In this document: piece by piece, positions 54,791-64,000 of the stretch | How the letters are laid out: every line of letters begins with the position of its first letter | Position numbering within the stretch: the first letter of the stretch is position 1 | DNA from: Holtermannia corniformis | Lineage: Eukaryota > Basidiomycota > Tremellomycetes > Holtermanniales | Assembly: GCA_001599935.1 (NCBI GenBank) | Contig: BCIJ01000013.1 | Location: 246,050-310,049 of the forward strand | Reading direction: 5' to 3' | Length of the DNA stretch: 64,000 nt | Position numbers and translations under genes: made by a program | The notes under the pieces: generated by a model | What the model was told of the DNA's origin: nothing | Database searches by the model: none | The model's input: only the letters and a program-made list of their open reading frames with translations

Positions 54791-57700
54791 ATGTCCCTCC
54801 TCGCGCGCCTCCCACGCACAGCCATCGTCCGCGCCTCGACCCGGTCCTACGCCTCGGTCACCGAGGCCGCCGGCGTCAAAGTGCTCGGGATCGAAACGGG
54901 CTTGCAGCCGTCGACCGCGACCGTTTCCGTCGTCGTCAAAGCTGGAAGTCGGTACGAGACCCAGCCGGGATTGGCGCACGTCTTGAAAAACTTTGCGTTC
55001 AAGGTCAGTCCAGTGCTTGGTTGACGAGGGCCGAGGATGGAGTGGGACGGAAAAGTTGGAAAAGACGAAAACAGAGCGAGGCGGTCAACCGACTTGGCTG
55101 CGCTCAAGTGCTCCCGACGTTGGCGTTCGACGTGGCCAGCTCGGGACGCTGGATCGCTTAGCCGAGGATTGCAACATTCGACAGCAAACTCGTTCGTATA
55201 TTGGAACAATCACACCATTCTGCGCTGGCTTGTGCACATGCACAAGAACAGGCGCAAAACGCCCTCAGCTGCTCATAACACCTGTGGAGATCGAGAGAGA
55301 GATCCGAATGGTCTGCATCGTATCTGTTAGCCGTTAGCGCGGCTGCCTCGTGAGCTGTCCATCAGCTCGAGCAAAGCCTCAACGACAGGTCCACGTCTGC
55401 ACCTCTCAAACAGCTGATCTGGCAATCGTGCTCAGCGACGGTCACATCGCAAGAGGCCGAGCTGGCGAGCTGGATTTGTCGAGAGGAACAGACGTGGATG
55501 ATCGCCTGTTAGACCCTGTCGACGCTGTCCAGCGACGTCAGCTACCCCAGCTTGACCCGAGTACGCGGTCACTGCCCGTGCAATCTTCTCCCTCGGCCCG
55601 TTGAGGTCCCTTTTGGTCTCGGGCCTGGATAGCGTGCAGCTCCATCCGTCCGGTCAGAGGATCAGGCAGAGCCAACTCACGCAGCTAGGTACTAGGTCGT
55701 GTCATCTTCTGATAGACGACCCTACCTGGTCTCGGCTGTGAGATCGCCAGAAACCGTGCGACTGGCCAGCTCAACGCCAATTCTTTCGCGTCTCGCACCT
55801 TTCGCATTCATTCTCGAGATCAAGTCTCTCAGTGGACGACCTGTCGCCTCAGCTCAATAGCAAAGCAGACCCATACGATCCTTGCGATCTGGCAGGCGCA
55901 GCTTGGCTATATACTGCTGGTGGATGGTCGTCTAATCTCTCAGCCGGCCTTGCTCCAAGGAGAACGGAGACGTCGGGCGCCGCGCGAATACGGTCATTCG
56001 AGCTGCCGAGCTGGATGACGAGTAAACACTGGCGCCTCGAGTCCTCGTCCAGTGCAATGACTGATACGGCGAAGCTGGGTAGACTCACTTGTAGCTGCCC
56101 TCGTTCAAGCGGTGACTAACCGCAACCCGCCACGGTTATTCCCTGCTGGGCATGCAGCTGTGCTCAAAGTGATCCTTGCCTGGCCAGTGCGTGGGTTCGC
56201 GAGCTCTTGAGCAATGGGCACAGACGCCGAGTAGCGCTCGGTGCTCGATCAATCTCCCGATTTCAGCGCGAAAACATATTGTGCAAGTGTAACGATGCGA
56301 AAGGCGCATGACTACGCTGGGCATAGCTGCTTGACAAGCTTCTCCCGCGCACTGCCAGCAGTGCCGGTGTGCTTCTTAGCAGCTGATTGCGCCACGGTAT
56401 GGTGCTTGCTGGATCAAGCAGCGATTCATCATATGATCCGCGATCCGCCGGGACTGCAAGTGGGTGCGGGTTTCAGGGTAGATCAGCTACCCAGTACCGT
56501 TCGTAGCCAGTGCTAGCTCAGCACAAGCTCAGGCGACATTGACAGTTGAGGTTCCCTCGAGAACCGCACCACGACCAGAGGCCGGGCGGATTGTGGCGTT
56601 ACTTCAACTGCTCGGTACCAACTCGACAGGATCGAATCGATCATGCTCTCTGCCTCGGCGCGAGCTGCTTGCAAAGTCGGTGTAACGATCCCAGAGCCAT
56701 AGCCATGTTGGCTAGGTTATAGACGGTGACATCGCACTAGATGCTGAACGATGTGGATATGCGCCTGGTTCCGCTTTCCGTTTGTTTGCGAGGGACGTGC
56801 GCAACTTGTGATCGATCGATAGCTGGTCAGCGCCAATCCACTGATAGTGCGCACATTGTTCTTGTCACTACAGTGAGCGGACAAGGGTATACCCAACCTG
56901 CGCATACTCGGCAATCACGCAATGTCGGAAGCTACATTCGACCATGCGCGGTCTAATAGCTGAGTTGCTCTGCGTTATTCCGATTGGTGTAGGTGGGCAC
57001 TTTTCCACAGTGGACGATGCACGACGATCGTCAGGCTTGCGCCCGAGTATTAACAGGCCTTCGCGTGCCTCGCCGTCGTAGACAGCTCTCTCAGAGCTGC
57101 TGCGGTATAGGACGCGTGGCTTTATACCAACCAATTCACCAGTTGATCACCGAATCATCGTTCCCCGCTAAATCAATCAAACACTGGCTGACATCCTCCA
57201 GTCGACTGCCACTGGCTCCGCCTTGAAGACTGTTCGTGAGACCGAGCTGTACGGCGGTGCTCTCTCGGCCGCTCTCGACCGGGAACACCTCTACCTCACT
57301 GCCGAGTTTCTCCGTGGCGACGAGTAAGTCTTCCACTCGTGTGCGATCACGACTTACACGCACAGGGCCTACTTCCTCTCCCTGCTCTCGTCTGTGCTCT
57401 CCTCGACCCACTACCACCCCCACGAGTACGCCGAGCTCGTTCTCCCCACCATCGAGGCCGAGGCTCTCTCGGCTGCTGCCGCGCCCTCCACCCTCGCCCT
57501 CGACATTGCCCACCAGCTCGCTTTCCGCCGCGGTCTTGGCAACTCGCTCTTTGCGTCCCCCCACTCTCCCGTCAGCGCTGAGCAGGTCAAATCGTTCGCT
57601 CAGACTGCGTTTGCCAAGTCGAACATTGCTGTCATCGGTACCGGTATCTCGACCGAGGCTTTGAGCAAGGCCGTCACTTCGGCTTTCGGCTCGTCCTCGG

Positions 57701-58380
57701 GCGCTTCGTCCACCCTCTCGACCTCGGCCTCGACCTACTACGGTGGTGAGCAGCGGATCCCGCTCGACCCTCACGCCGGTCCTTTGGCCCAACCGACCCT
57801 CGTGATCGCCTACGGCTCGAACCAGACTGGCTCAGCTGACCTCTCTGTCCTCGCTTCGCTCCTCGGCGGCTCAACAAACGTCAAGTGGACACCTGGCTCG
57901 TCGCCTCTTGCCCAGGCCGCCGCCGCCGTCCCCGGCGCAGAGGCCAAGGCCTTCCTCCTTCCTTACTCTGACGCTTCGCTCTTTGGTGTCTCCATCACCG
58001 CGCCCACCAGCGAGGGCGTCAAGACCGTCTCGACAAAGGTTGCCGAGCTCCTCAAGACCTTCAAGGCTACCGACGAGGACGTCAAGCGGGCAGCGGCAAA
58101 GGCCAAGTTCACCGAGGCCGTCAAGTCTGAGAACTCGGACAAGCTGTTGGCTACCGTCGGTGCTCAGATCTTCTCGGGCAACGTGGCATCCGTCGAGTCG
58201 ACTCTATCGGCGTTGGACAAGGTGTCGGCCTCGTCGGTTTCAAAGGCTGCCGAGACTCTGTTCAAGGCCAAGCCGACCGTTGTGGCCATCGGTGACCTCC
58301 ACGTCCTGCCTTATGCGTGAGTCGCTTGGTGTGAATTCGAGCACTGCTAATGTACCGACAGTGACGAGCTCAAGCTCTAG
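54791..58380 (+). CDS. QCR2: Ubiquinol-cytochrome c reductase core protein 2, with a very long first intron
   Basis: Core protein 2 is a matrix-side structural subunit of complex III and an inactive relative of the mitochondrial processing peptidases. The ATG at 54791 gives MSLLARLPRTAIVRASTRSY, a clear presequence. Exon 1 (to 55003) ends GLAHVLKNFAFK and continues at 57198 with STATGSALKTVRETELYGG, joining the family motif across an intron of 2,194 bases. Then come ALSAALDREHLYLTAEFLRG, AYFLSLLSSVLSSTHYHPHE, LALDIAHQLAFRRGLGNSLF, AFAKSNIAVIGTGIS, LVIAYGSNQTGSADL and VVAIGDLHVLPYADELKL. The zinc motif HxxEH of active peptidases is absent (HVLKN), as expected for a core protein. Two more short introns are present; stop TAG at 58378-58380. 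Confidence 0.9.
55004..57197 (+). other. 2.2-kb intron of QCR2, no recognisable gene inside
   Basis: The donor is CAAG/GTCAGT at 55004 and the acceptor GCTGACATCCTCCAG/ ends at 57197, so both splice sites look normal. The introns elsewhere in the window are about 45-70 bases. The inside has only short frames on both strands, no transposase, reverse transcriptase or terminal repeats that I can see, and one perfect inverted repeat at 55229-55246. It may be a degenerate insertion, or carry a non-coding RNA. Confidence 0.65.
55229..55246. repeat. Inverted repeat with 8-base arms
   Basis: CTTGTGCA at 55229-55236 and TGCACAAG at 55239-55246 are exact inverted copies separated by two bases. It lies in the long QCR2 intron. 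It could be a protein-binding site, or chance. Confidence 0.6.
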
Positions 58381-58512
58381 GCGACAGATAGAGTAGCAGG
58401 CATAAAATATACACTGGTTTGACCGCACACATTTCGAGACCTGCACCCGTGTTCGAGGCTTTTCGCGCCAGTCTGTCATCGGGGCAGTTGTCACAGTCGA
58501 TTCATACACTAC

Positions 58513-58890
58513 TCAGTGTGCAAATTGGGGCTCCTTGCCTCCGTTCTCCTTCTGCAATACATTCCCGAGCCAGGGACCTACATTGACATCATCCGTGATC
58601 GTATGCCCCAGGGATAGAGTCCATGCTTTGGTCGTAATTGTCGCGTTGTCCATTGCCAGAGGTTTCGCAGACTGCTCAAACAACCGGCGATACTCGTCGT
58701 TCGAAGCGGCTCGGTATGTGCAAAATTGTGGCTCAGTCATGTCGAGGATGATTGGCCATCTCGTATAGCCGCCCGTTTGAGAGCTAGCAACAACATCTTC
58801 GAACGAAACAATGACCAAGTGCTTGCCGTTGGTATCCATCATCTCATAGCCAGTAGTGCTCTGGGTGGAGATTTCTCCCTCGCGAGACAT
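58513..58890 (-). CDS. Unknown protein, paralogue 1 of a tandem pair
   Basis: No known family is recognised. An open frame from 58947 contains MSREGEISTQSTTGYEMMDT; the ATG at 58888-58890 is my preferred start because similarity to paralogue 2 begins just after it. Shared segments are GYEMMDTNGKHLVIVSFEDV, TGGYTRWPIILDM, NDEYRRLFEQSAKPL, KAWTLSLGHTITDDVNVGPW and LGNVLQKENGGKEP. There is no signal peptide, cysteine pattern or membrane helix in this part; an upstream exon remains possible. The gene faces QCR2 3' to 3', 132 bases away. Two related copies in a row point to recent local duplication. Confidence 0.55.
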   Translation of the reverse strand: MSREGEISTQSTTGYEMMDTNGKHLVIVSFEDVVASSQTGGYTRWPIILDMTEPQFCTYRAASNDEYRRLFEQSAKPLAMDNATITTKAWTLSLGHTITDDVNVGPWLGNVLQKENGGKEPQFAH

Positions 58891-59485
58891 TGTGCGATGT
58901 TGCGTCAGGTACGACCAAGAAGATGAAGGCTGCGTGAAGACTTTCAAGCGCTTTGAACTGGCAGTCGCCGCACTTCTTCAACGTTGACGAAGGCTCGCAG
59001 AGCCCGTCTCCCTTTTCGTTTTCATGGGTGTGCACTGTGGCGAATGCGCGCTGGTGACGTCCTTTCAAGTGTTGAGGTTAACGAGCGCAGCGCACTGCAT
59101 ACTCGTCCGTCACCCTTCTGGCACTTCCGTTCACCCGTCTTTGTGCCACCGCGTAGCTTGCCCTGCCCGCTCCCCTCTGCTCTTGCGCAATCAATGATAC
59201 GTGTTATATTCGTTGATCGCGCCCATGCAGACACCGGGCACGAAGCGCTTGGCAAGGTTGACCTAGCGCCGTCAGCGAGGGGATATCTAGTCAACTGACT
59301 GGGCCATCCTCATCGGCTACTTGCACTTCGGGCTGACCCAGGACGCCGTTGATGACAGTGGCAGCGGCGCGGTGGACAAAAGGTGTATTTGCGTAGATGG
59401 AACGTCTCGGGCGTCGGAAGTTATCGGGCCTTCATCATGCGACGTCGTATATGCATTGCAGCCTCGGAATCTCTGACTACGACCC
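58891..59485. other. Region between the tandem paralogues
   Basis: There are 595 bases between the two paralogous frames. Minus-strand frames of 60-90 codons (58844-59068, 59022-59294, 59317-59499) are without resemblance to a family, but some may be 5' exons of paralogue 1. Confidence 0.35.
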
Positions 59486-59878
59486 TCATTCGCCTCCAAC
59501 TGCAGTGCCTTTGTTCTCTTCCTCCAACACGCCGGCGAGCCAACTTCTCACGTCCGTATCATTCGTGATCATGTATCCGAGCGACAACTTCCAACTCACG
59601 GGCGTGTCCCACGAAGCGCGAGACGAGAGTGGCTCGGCTGCTTGCAGTAAACGTCTGCGATTGTCTTCATTTGCTGTGTACTCGTCATAGCTGGACTGAT
59701 TGATATGCAGTATGCAAGGCCAACGGCTGTAACCGCCGGTCTCAGCGCTAGGATCCACATCACTGAACGAGGTGACTATGAAATGCCACCCGCTGGAGTC
59801 GGTCATCTCATACCCCGTTGGGCAATGAACAGTCGGTTGTCCTTTGAGGGGCATGAAGGCTTGGGACTGATACGACAA
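59486..59878 (-). CDS. Unknown protein, paralogue 2 of a tandem pair
   Basis: The frame starts MSYQSQAFMPLKGQPTVHCP and runs to 59486. It matches paralogue 1 across its length: GYEMTDSSGWHFIVTSFSDV, TGGYSRWPCILHI, NEDNRRRLLQAAEPL, VSWKLSLGYMITNDTDVRSW and LAGVLEEENKGTAVGGE. Shared key points are GYEM, TGGY-x-RWP-x-I-L, L-S-L-G and the Trp-Leu-x-x-V-L-x-x-E-N end. The acceptor-like GTATCAG just upstream of the present start suggests that an upstream exon (perhaps in 59879-60106, minus) belongs to this gene. Function is unknown. Confidence 0.55.
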   Translation of the reverse strand: MSYQSQAFMPLKGQPTVHCPTGYEMTDSSGWHFIVTSFSDVDPSAETGGYSRWPCILHINQSSYDEYTANEDNRRRLLQAAEPLSSRASWDTPVSWKLSLGYMITNDTDVRSWLAGVLEEENKGTAVGGE

Positions 59879-60432
59879 TCAAGGATCAAGAGAGGGCGCG
59901 AGACCAGATTTGGAGCTCTTATCATAGGAACGGACGGGCCTTCTCAAAGGTGTAGATGGCCGTCGCGAGAAGTGAGCCCGGAGATGTTCCGTCTTACCTT
60001 TGTAGGGTACGCGAAGGCCCTGGCGATGTGTACGCGGTGCGAGACCTCGAAGATCATCCGGCGCTTTTGGTTGCGTCGTCATCTGCACCCGGTTCTTCTG
60101 CGCCACAGCGCTCGTCCAAGGTGTTTATCCCTGATTGCGGACAAGTCCCGCGTTCTGTGGGTGAATGATTTCGAGCTACAGAGATGGCCTCAAGCACGTT
60201 CTCTTTGCGTGCGGGTTATCTGTCAGGAATCGAATGAGAGGATGCCCAACGGCCCTCGCATCTGCGCTAGACCATAGAAGCCAATCAGCATCTTGTGCCT
60301 GCATTCAAAAGGTCGCATCACGAGTGGCCAAGGGTACCAGGATCGCCAAACAAGGCATTATAAGCGACGAAGGAAGGAATGAAAAGCAAAGAGGGAAAGT
60401 CCGTTGAAGCGCGAAACAGCGAGAGGGAGCAT
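59879..60432. other. Region upstream of paralogue 2 and downstream of the Kre9-like gene
   Basis: There are 554 bases between two minus-strand genes. A 75-codon minus frame at 59879-60106 might be a 5' exon of paralogue 2. Otherwise I see nothing. Confidence 0.35.
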
Positions 60433-62155
60433 TCAGACGCCGGCAGCCCAGGCGGCGAGACCAGCGACGAGACCGATGGCTACGGCGCCCACAGACGCAG
60501 AGCTGCGGTCGGCGGCGCCCGATGGCGAGGCGGACGCCGAGGCTGATGAGCCGGAACCAGTGTTGCTGGCCGTTGCGGTGATGACGGAGCCGGTGGCTGA
60601 TGGAGTCGTCTGGTCCGGGTAGGCCGAGCCTTGGGCCTTGATTTCAAACGACTCGGACGAGGCGTAGACGTCTGCCGTTGATCAGTTGTGTGACAGAGAT
60701 ACGGCTGGTGAGGCTTACTGGTCGAGTTGAGAGGGTCGGTCAACTGAATCACGTAGCCTTGGCCAGGTCGGACTTCACCACTGCACAGGATGTCAGGCTT
60801 GAATTATGCGTATCACACATCTGCATACGTACGGGTTGATGCTCAGCGAGGTCATGTACGTGTTTGCTGTGCCAATGTCAAGACGAAGCAGGCGGGGTAG
60901 CAGTTGAACGTACTGACGCCGCCGATGCCGTACTGGCTCGTCAGCAGCGACGTGTCGGGGTTGTACAGGAACACGGTGAATTGGGTTGGGTCTGTGCCGT
61001 CCCAGGCGATGGTGTTGATGGATTTGGCGATCCCTGCGTGAGTCAGTCATTGCAAAGGTATGTAGAGCTCAGGCCGATCTCTCAACAACCGTGCGTCTGT
61101 GCGGTCGCTGGGGGTCGACGCCCGAGCTGCTAGTGTCATACTGGCGTCTGGTTGAACAACCACACAGCGGAATACTGCTTGTGTTACTCATCTACCTGGT
61201 AGAGTCTCTCAGAGTCTCTAAGCGCAGGCATTGCAGCTCGACTGCCAGCTTCGACAGCTGTCAAGCTGTCACAAGGTGTCACATCAACGGATGCCGCCTC
61301 GCCACCAGCTTGACATCTGCCTACGCAAGTCGAGGCGCCTAACAGTCCCTTCAGCGATCCTGACAGGTCCGGCTTAGCTGCTTGACCAAGCAGCGTAAGT
61401 CGATGCACGCAAGTGAGATCACATCATAATCCACTATAGAGGCAACGGTCGCCCGACGTGGCGTGATCGGATTTCGCAGCCCGAGAACCCATGGGGTGGG
61501 TTTAGTGGACAGATGTCAGCCTGGCATGAGCTAGCCAGGCGTTGACTCTGCCACCGACCCTAGCTGCAGAGATCGTGAGACACCGGCAGGCAGGTACAAG
61601 TCTCCGGCTTGACCCCACAAGTCGCGGTACGCATGCGTAGGATACAGCATGGCTCGTTCAACTCGATAATCCTTCACTGCGGATGGATTCCAGCAGTAAG
61701 CGGCAGCAACCGCAGCGACAATCAGCGGACATCGCAGAATCCAGCAAGCTGTCATGCACAATTGACGATAGGGGTCAAAAAGGTCAAAGCTCGGGCACGT
61801 TTCACAGAGCGCCCAAGATATCATGGGCACGCGAAGACACTGCTCATGGAGCTAGATCTCAGCATTGACAAGATCAATTCAGACCATTTCACCAGTACCT
61901 TGACTGTTGTCGCAGCACGAGGACGCCCTGGGGCGGGTCCTTCCGCGTCCGTGCACGAGCCCAAGCAACAGTCCACACCTGTGAGCTCAGACCGAGCAGC
62001 ACACACGCTACTGTTACGCAGTGTATATCCAAGCCAAGTCAAGAGGACTTACACCAGTGGTTGGCACTTGGTTCCGTGACGGTGAGCTCGGCATTGACGC
62101 CGAGCACGACCGCGGCGGCCGCAACGAGCGATGTGAGCACCTGGACCGACCTCAT
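60433..62155 (-). CDS. Kre9/Knh1-type Ser/Thr-rich GPI-anchored protein with a 1-kb intron
   Basis: Proteins with this N-terminal domain are secreted, and many sit on the cell surface through a GPI anchor; Kre9 itself aids beta-1,6-glucan assembly. The ATG at 62153-62155 gives a signal peptide (MRSVQVLTSLVAAAAVVLGV then NAELTVTEPSANHW). A perfect GTAAGT donor at 62052 joins 62053 to 61033 and gives NHWWIAKSINTIAWDG, the domain core, followed by TDPTQFTVFLYNPDTSLLT, QYGIGGV, and later RPGQGYVIQLTDPLNST and VYASSESFEIKAQGSAYPDQ. The C-terminus is Ser/Ala-rich (TASNTGSGSSASASASPSG) and ends in a hydrophobic GPI-signal-like stretch, GAVAIGLVAGLAAWAAGV, with the stop at 60433-60435. Intron 1 is 1,019 bases long. 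Confidence 0.85.
61034..62052 (-). other. 1.0-kb intron of the Kre9-like gene, with a hairpin
   Basis: The intron is defined by a consensus GTAAGT donor and a CACGCAG acceptor. It has no long open frame. A perfect inverted repeat, GCTGCTTG at 61377-61384 and CAAGCAGC at 61387-61394, lies inside. Like the QCR2 intron, it is far longer than is usual here. Confidence 0.6.
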
Positions 62156-62588
62156 TTTGCGTTTATTCGTGAGCTTCGTGAGTGAGAGGAGGATGTCTAG
62201 GAGGGTGAGAGTGAAGATTGACAAGGTGAAGGAGGGGGCGGTGCGTTTGGGCTAGAGCCAGCGACCGGCCACTGTTGGCTGATTACCCCAATCGATTACC
62301 CCGCGCCACTAATCCGATTACAAACCGCAAAGGCTAATCGACTTTGGCTTTTGGTGCGCAGCCAAAAAGGGATCGATACATGAACATAAGACACAAGTAA
62401 TATAAAACAGGATGACAGGCTGAAGAGTCGAGGAGACGGGATCGACGCGGCGAATGGGAGGGCCCGATGGGCTGCCGTGTTCCGACTCGCTCGATGTGTG
62501 CACTATCGTGTGCAACGACCGGCCGTCGCAAGGCCACGGTCTGCGCCAACGAGTCGGCGGCTGGTGTTGTTAACCTGACCCCAGCTGT
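62156..62588. other. Intergenic region, Kre9-like gene start to PIN gene end
   Basis: There are 433 bases between two minus-strand genes. No frame with family resemblance is present; it should hold the promoter of the Kre9-like gene. Confidence 0.5.
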
Positions 62589-64000
62589 TCATCCACCGCC
62601 CAGCACACGCGCCATTTCGCGCTCATCCGCCGCCTCGACGCCACGCGCACGAGCCCGAACCCTCAAGTTGCGGTCGAATGTCAACAGCAAGACCTTTGTC
62701 GCCGTCGCTGCCGTCTGACCACCCGAGCGCTTGGCTCGAAGCAGGGCAGATCGATCGACATGATGCTGGTCCTGAAAGACAGCAACGTTGAGGATATGGT
62801 CGTCCATTGAGCGTGCCACGTCGTCTGCCGAGCTGTTTTGCGGGATGGATTCGGTCCGGATCACGAGGTCGGACAGGTAGTTGCCTCGCGAGGTCTGTAC
62901 CTTGAGCGTGAGGTTGTGCGTGCGGATGTGCGTTTCGAGATACGAGACCGCGGCGGCTGCGGCGGGCCCGAGGGGCGGGGCAGATTTCGCTAGGCCATCG
63001 AGCTCGGTGATGACTATCAATGTCAGCTGTGCTCTCGGGTCCAAAGTTAGCACTCACCCGGCAGCGGCACGATCGCCGTCCACTCGCCAGACTCGACAAC
63101 ACGCGAAAACAGCTGCAAAGCGCTCAGGAGCACATTGGTGTCGAACACGAGCATTGTGAAGCCCGGGAGGACGTGGAGTGCACGATGGTGGGGATTCTTG
63201 TGAGCCTTCTTGCCCGAAACCTTGGTGCTGCGTTTGGGTGTTGACAAAAGCGACTGCAGATGCCTGCGGCGTTCCTGCAAGTCGTCAGCGGACGCAAGCC
63301 GGTATAAACACAAGACATACCCTCAGCTCTTGCAGCTCCTCATCGCCATCCTCATCACTCTCCAGGTCCTCGTACGGCTCGTCGATCTCATCCCGGATTG
63401 GCTGCCCACTGACGCGCCTGCGCCTCGCACGCTCCTCGTCCACCTCGCGCGCCTTGGCGTCCGCCCAAGCGTTGATCTTGCGCTCGAGCGGTCCACCCGA
63501 CACAATCTCAACCGCACCGGCACGCATGACGCCAGGCTCAAACGTCGTCGCCAGACCATCCACATGCTTGCCTAGCACCCCAGCGGCCCATGCTACGCGC
63601 TTCCACCGTCTGGCCGTGATAGCGGCCGCTCCGTCCGTCTGATCACTGCCCTCGACGTCTTCCACGATCCCATCCGCCATATCGGACGGCGCATCGAAAT
63701 CGGCCTGCAGGACATCGAGTTCGGACGCGAAGCGCTCCCCGAAACGCGGTTGCGCGGGCCCACTGGATCCCGACGAGCGAGAGCTGGTCGACGTTTGCTT
63801 GCCCTTCCAGAACCCGCGTTCGTACACTCGTCGACCGACCCACTCCATCCCGCGCATGCACCAGTCCTCGGGGATCGGGGGTCCGAGCGCGAGTTTGGTG
63901 ACGAGCTCGGGGCGGAACTCGATCTCGTGCGGAACCCTGTTGAACAGATTGACGAGCGCTGTCCAGGGCACGTATTGTTCCAGCAGCGTCACGACTGCAG
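62589..64000 (-). CDS. C-terminal part of an EST1/SMG6-like protein with a PIN nuclease domain
   Basis: The 5' end lies beyond the window. The upstream part reads FRPELVTKLALGPPIPEDWC and MRGMEWVGRRVYERGFWKGK, the end of an EST1-like helical domain. After an acidic linker and basic stretch, the PIN domain reads MLVFDTNVLLSALQLFSRVV, WTAIVPLPVITELDGLAKSA, LKVQTSRGNYLSDLVIRTES and DHILNVAVFQDQ, ending KVLLLTFDRNLRVRARARGV and MARVLGGG. The four acidic positions of the metal-ion site (D in FDTN, the E-D of TELDG, D in DDHIL, D in FDRN) are all present, so it may be an active endonuclease. In animals SMG6 cuts mRNA in nonsense-mediated decay; a similar role is inferred. Confidence 0.82.

Noticed and set aside
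55004..57197. A mobile element inside the QCR2 intron
   Set aside because: No transposase or reverse transcriptase motif, terminal inverted repeat or clear target-site duplication was seen. A degenerate or non-coding insertion remains possible.
60364..60622. A short plus-strand Ala/Glu-rich frame near the end of the Kre9-like gene
   Set aside because: It is the reverse side of the Ser/Ala-rich C-terminal exon of the Kre9-like gene.

Overview
The window looks like compact nuclear DNA from a basidiomycete fungus, perhaps a small-genome yeast-like lineage; I cannot fix the genus. The reasons are about 28 genes in 64 kb, almost all split by many introns of about 45-70 bases with GT...AG ends and CTAAC/CTGAC-like branch sites, GC-rich coding DNA, genes on both strands without operons, and fungal families such as Vac8, Svf1, a Zn2Cys6 regulator, a fungal hybrid histidine kinase and a Kre9/Knh1-type wall protein. 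I recognised no tRNA, rRNA, CRISPR array or transposase gene.

Layout. 1-180: tail of an unrecognised gene. 0.3-2.8 kb (minus): a peroxisomal-type adenine nucleotide carrier and the splicing modifier Hub1, the latter apparently spliced in frame onto an Arg/Ser-rich N-terminus. 3.4-7.3 kb (plus): a Rad5/HLTF-type HIRAN-SNF2-RING protein. 7.4-10.2 kb: a small membrane protein, complex I subunit NDUFA8 and a DUF1295 membrane protein. 10.2-16.8 kb (minus): a roughly 2,000-residue hybrid histidine kinase. 17.6-20.5 kb (minus): nucleoporin Nup82. 20.8-26.3 kb (plus): a DHX29-type helicase. 26.4-33.1 kb: the phosphatase inhibitor Ypi1, a Zn2Cys6 regulator, succinate dehydrogenase subunit Sdh3, a Cys-rich membrane protein and oligoribonuclease. 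33.1-35.0 kb: a long stretch without a convincing gene. 35.0-44.1 kb: a Pcl-type cyclin, Svf1, Vac8 and DNA polymerase kappa. 44.3-47.5 kb: a possible tail-anchored protein and a lineage-specific membrane protein with repeated exons. 47.6-54.5 kb: Arp9, an unknown coiled-coil protein, a GFA-fold protein, the CTD-kinase cyclin Ctk2 and an SH3 protein. 54.8-58.4 kb: complex III core protein 2, interrupted by an intron of about 2.2 kb. 58.5-62.2 kb: a tandem pair of unknown paralogues and a Kre9-like GPI protein with an intron of about 1 kb. 62.6-64.0 kb: the C-terminus of an EST1/SMG6-like PIN protein.

Most genes are conserved housekeeping genes and do not form a cluster with one job. Some themes recur: respiration (NDUFA8, Sdh3, Qcr2, all with a CCAAT-type box about 80-110 bases before the ATG), DNA-damage tolerance (Rad5-like, Pol kappa), and RNA and transcription (Hub1, DHX29-like, Ctk2, Arp9, PIN protein). 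The least explained parts are the Arg/Ser-Hub1 fusion, the repeat-exon membrane protein with a degenerate kinase-like segment, the tandem paralogues at 58.5-59.9 kb with the long introns on either side of them, and the receiver-like region without a clear phospho-acceptor in the histidine kinase. All gene models come from reading the sequence by eye; intron-exon borders are exact only where stated.
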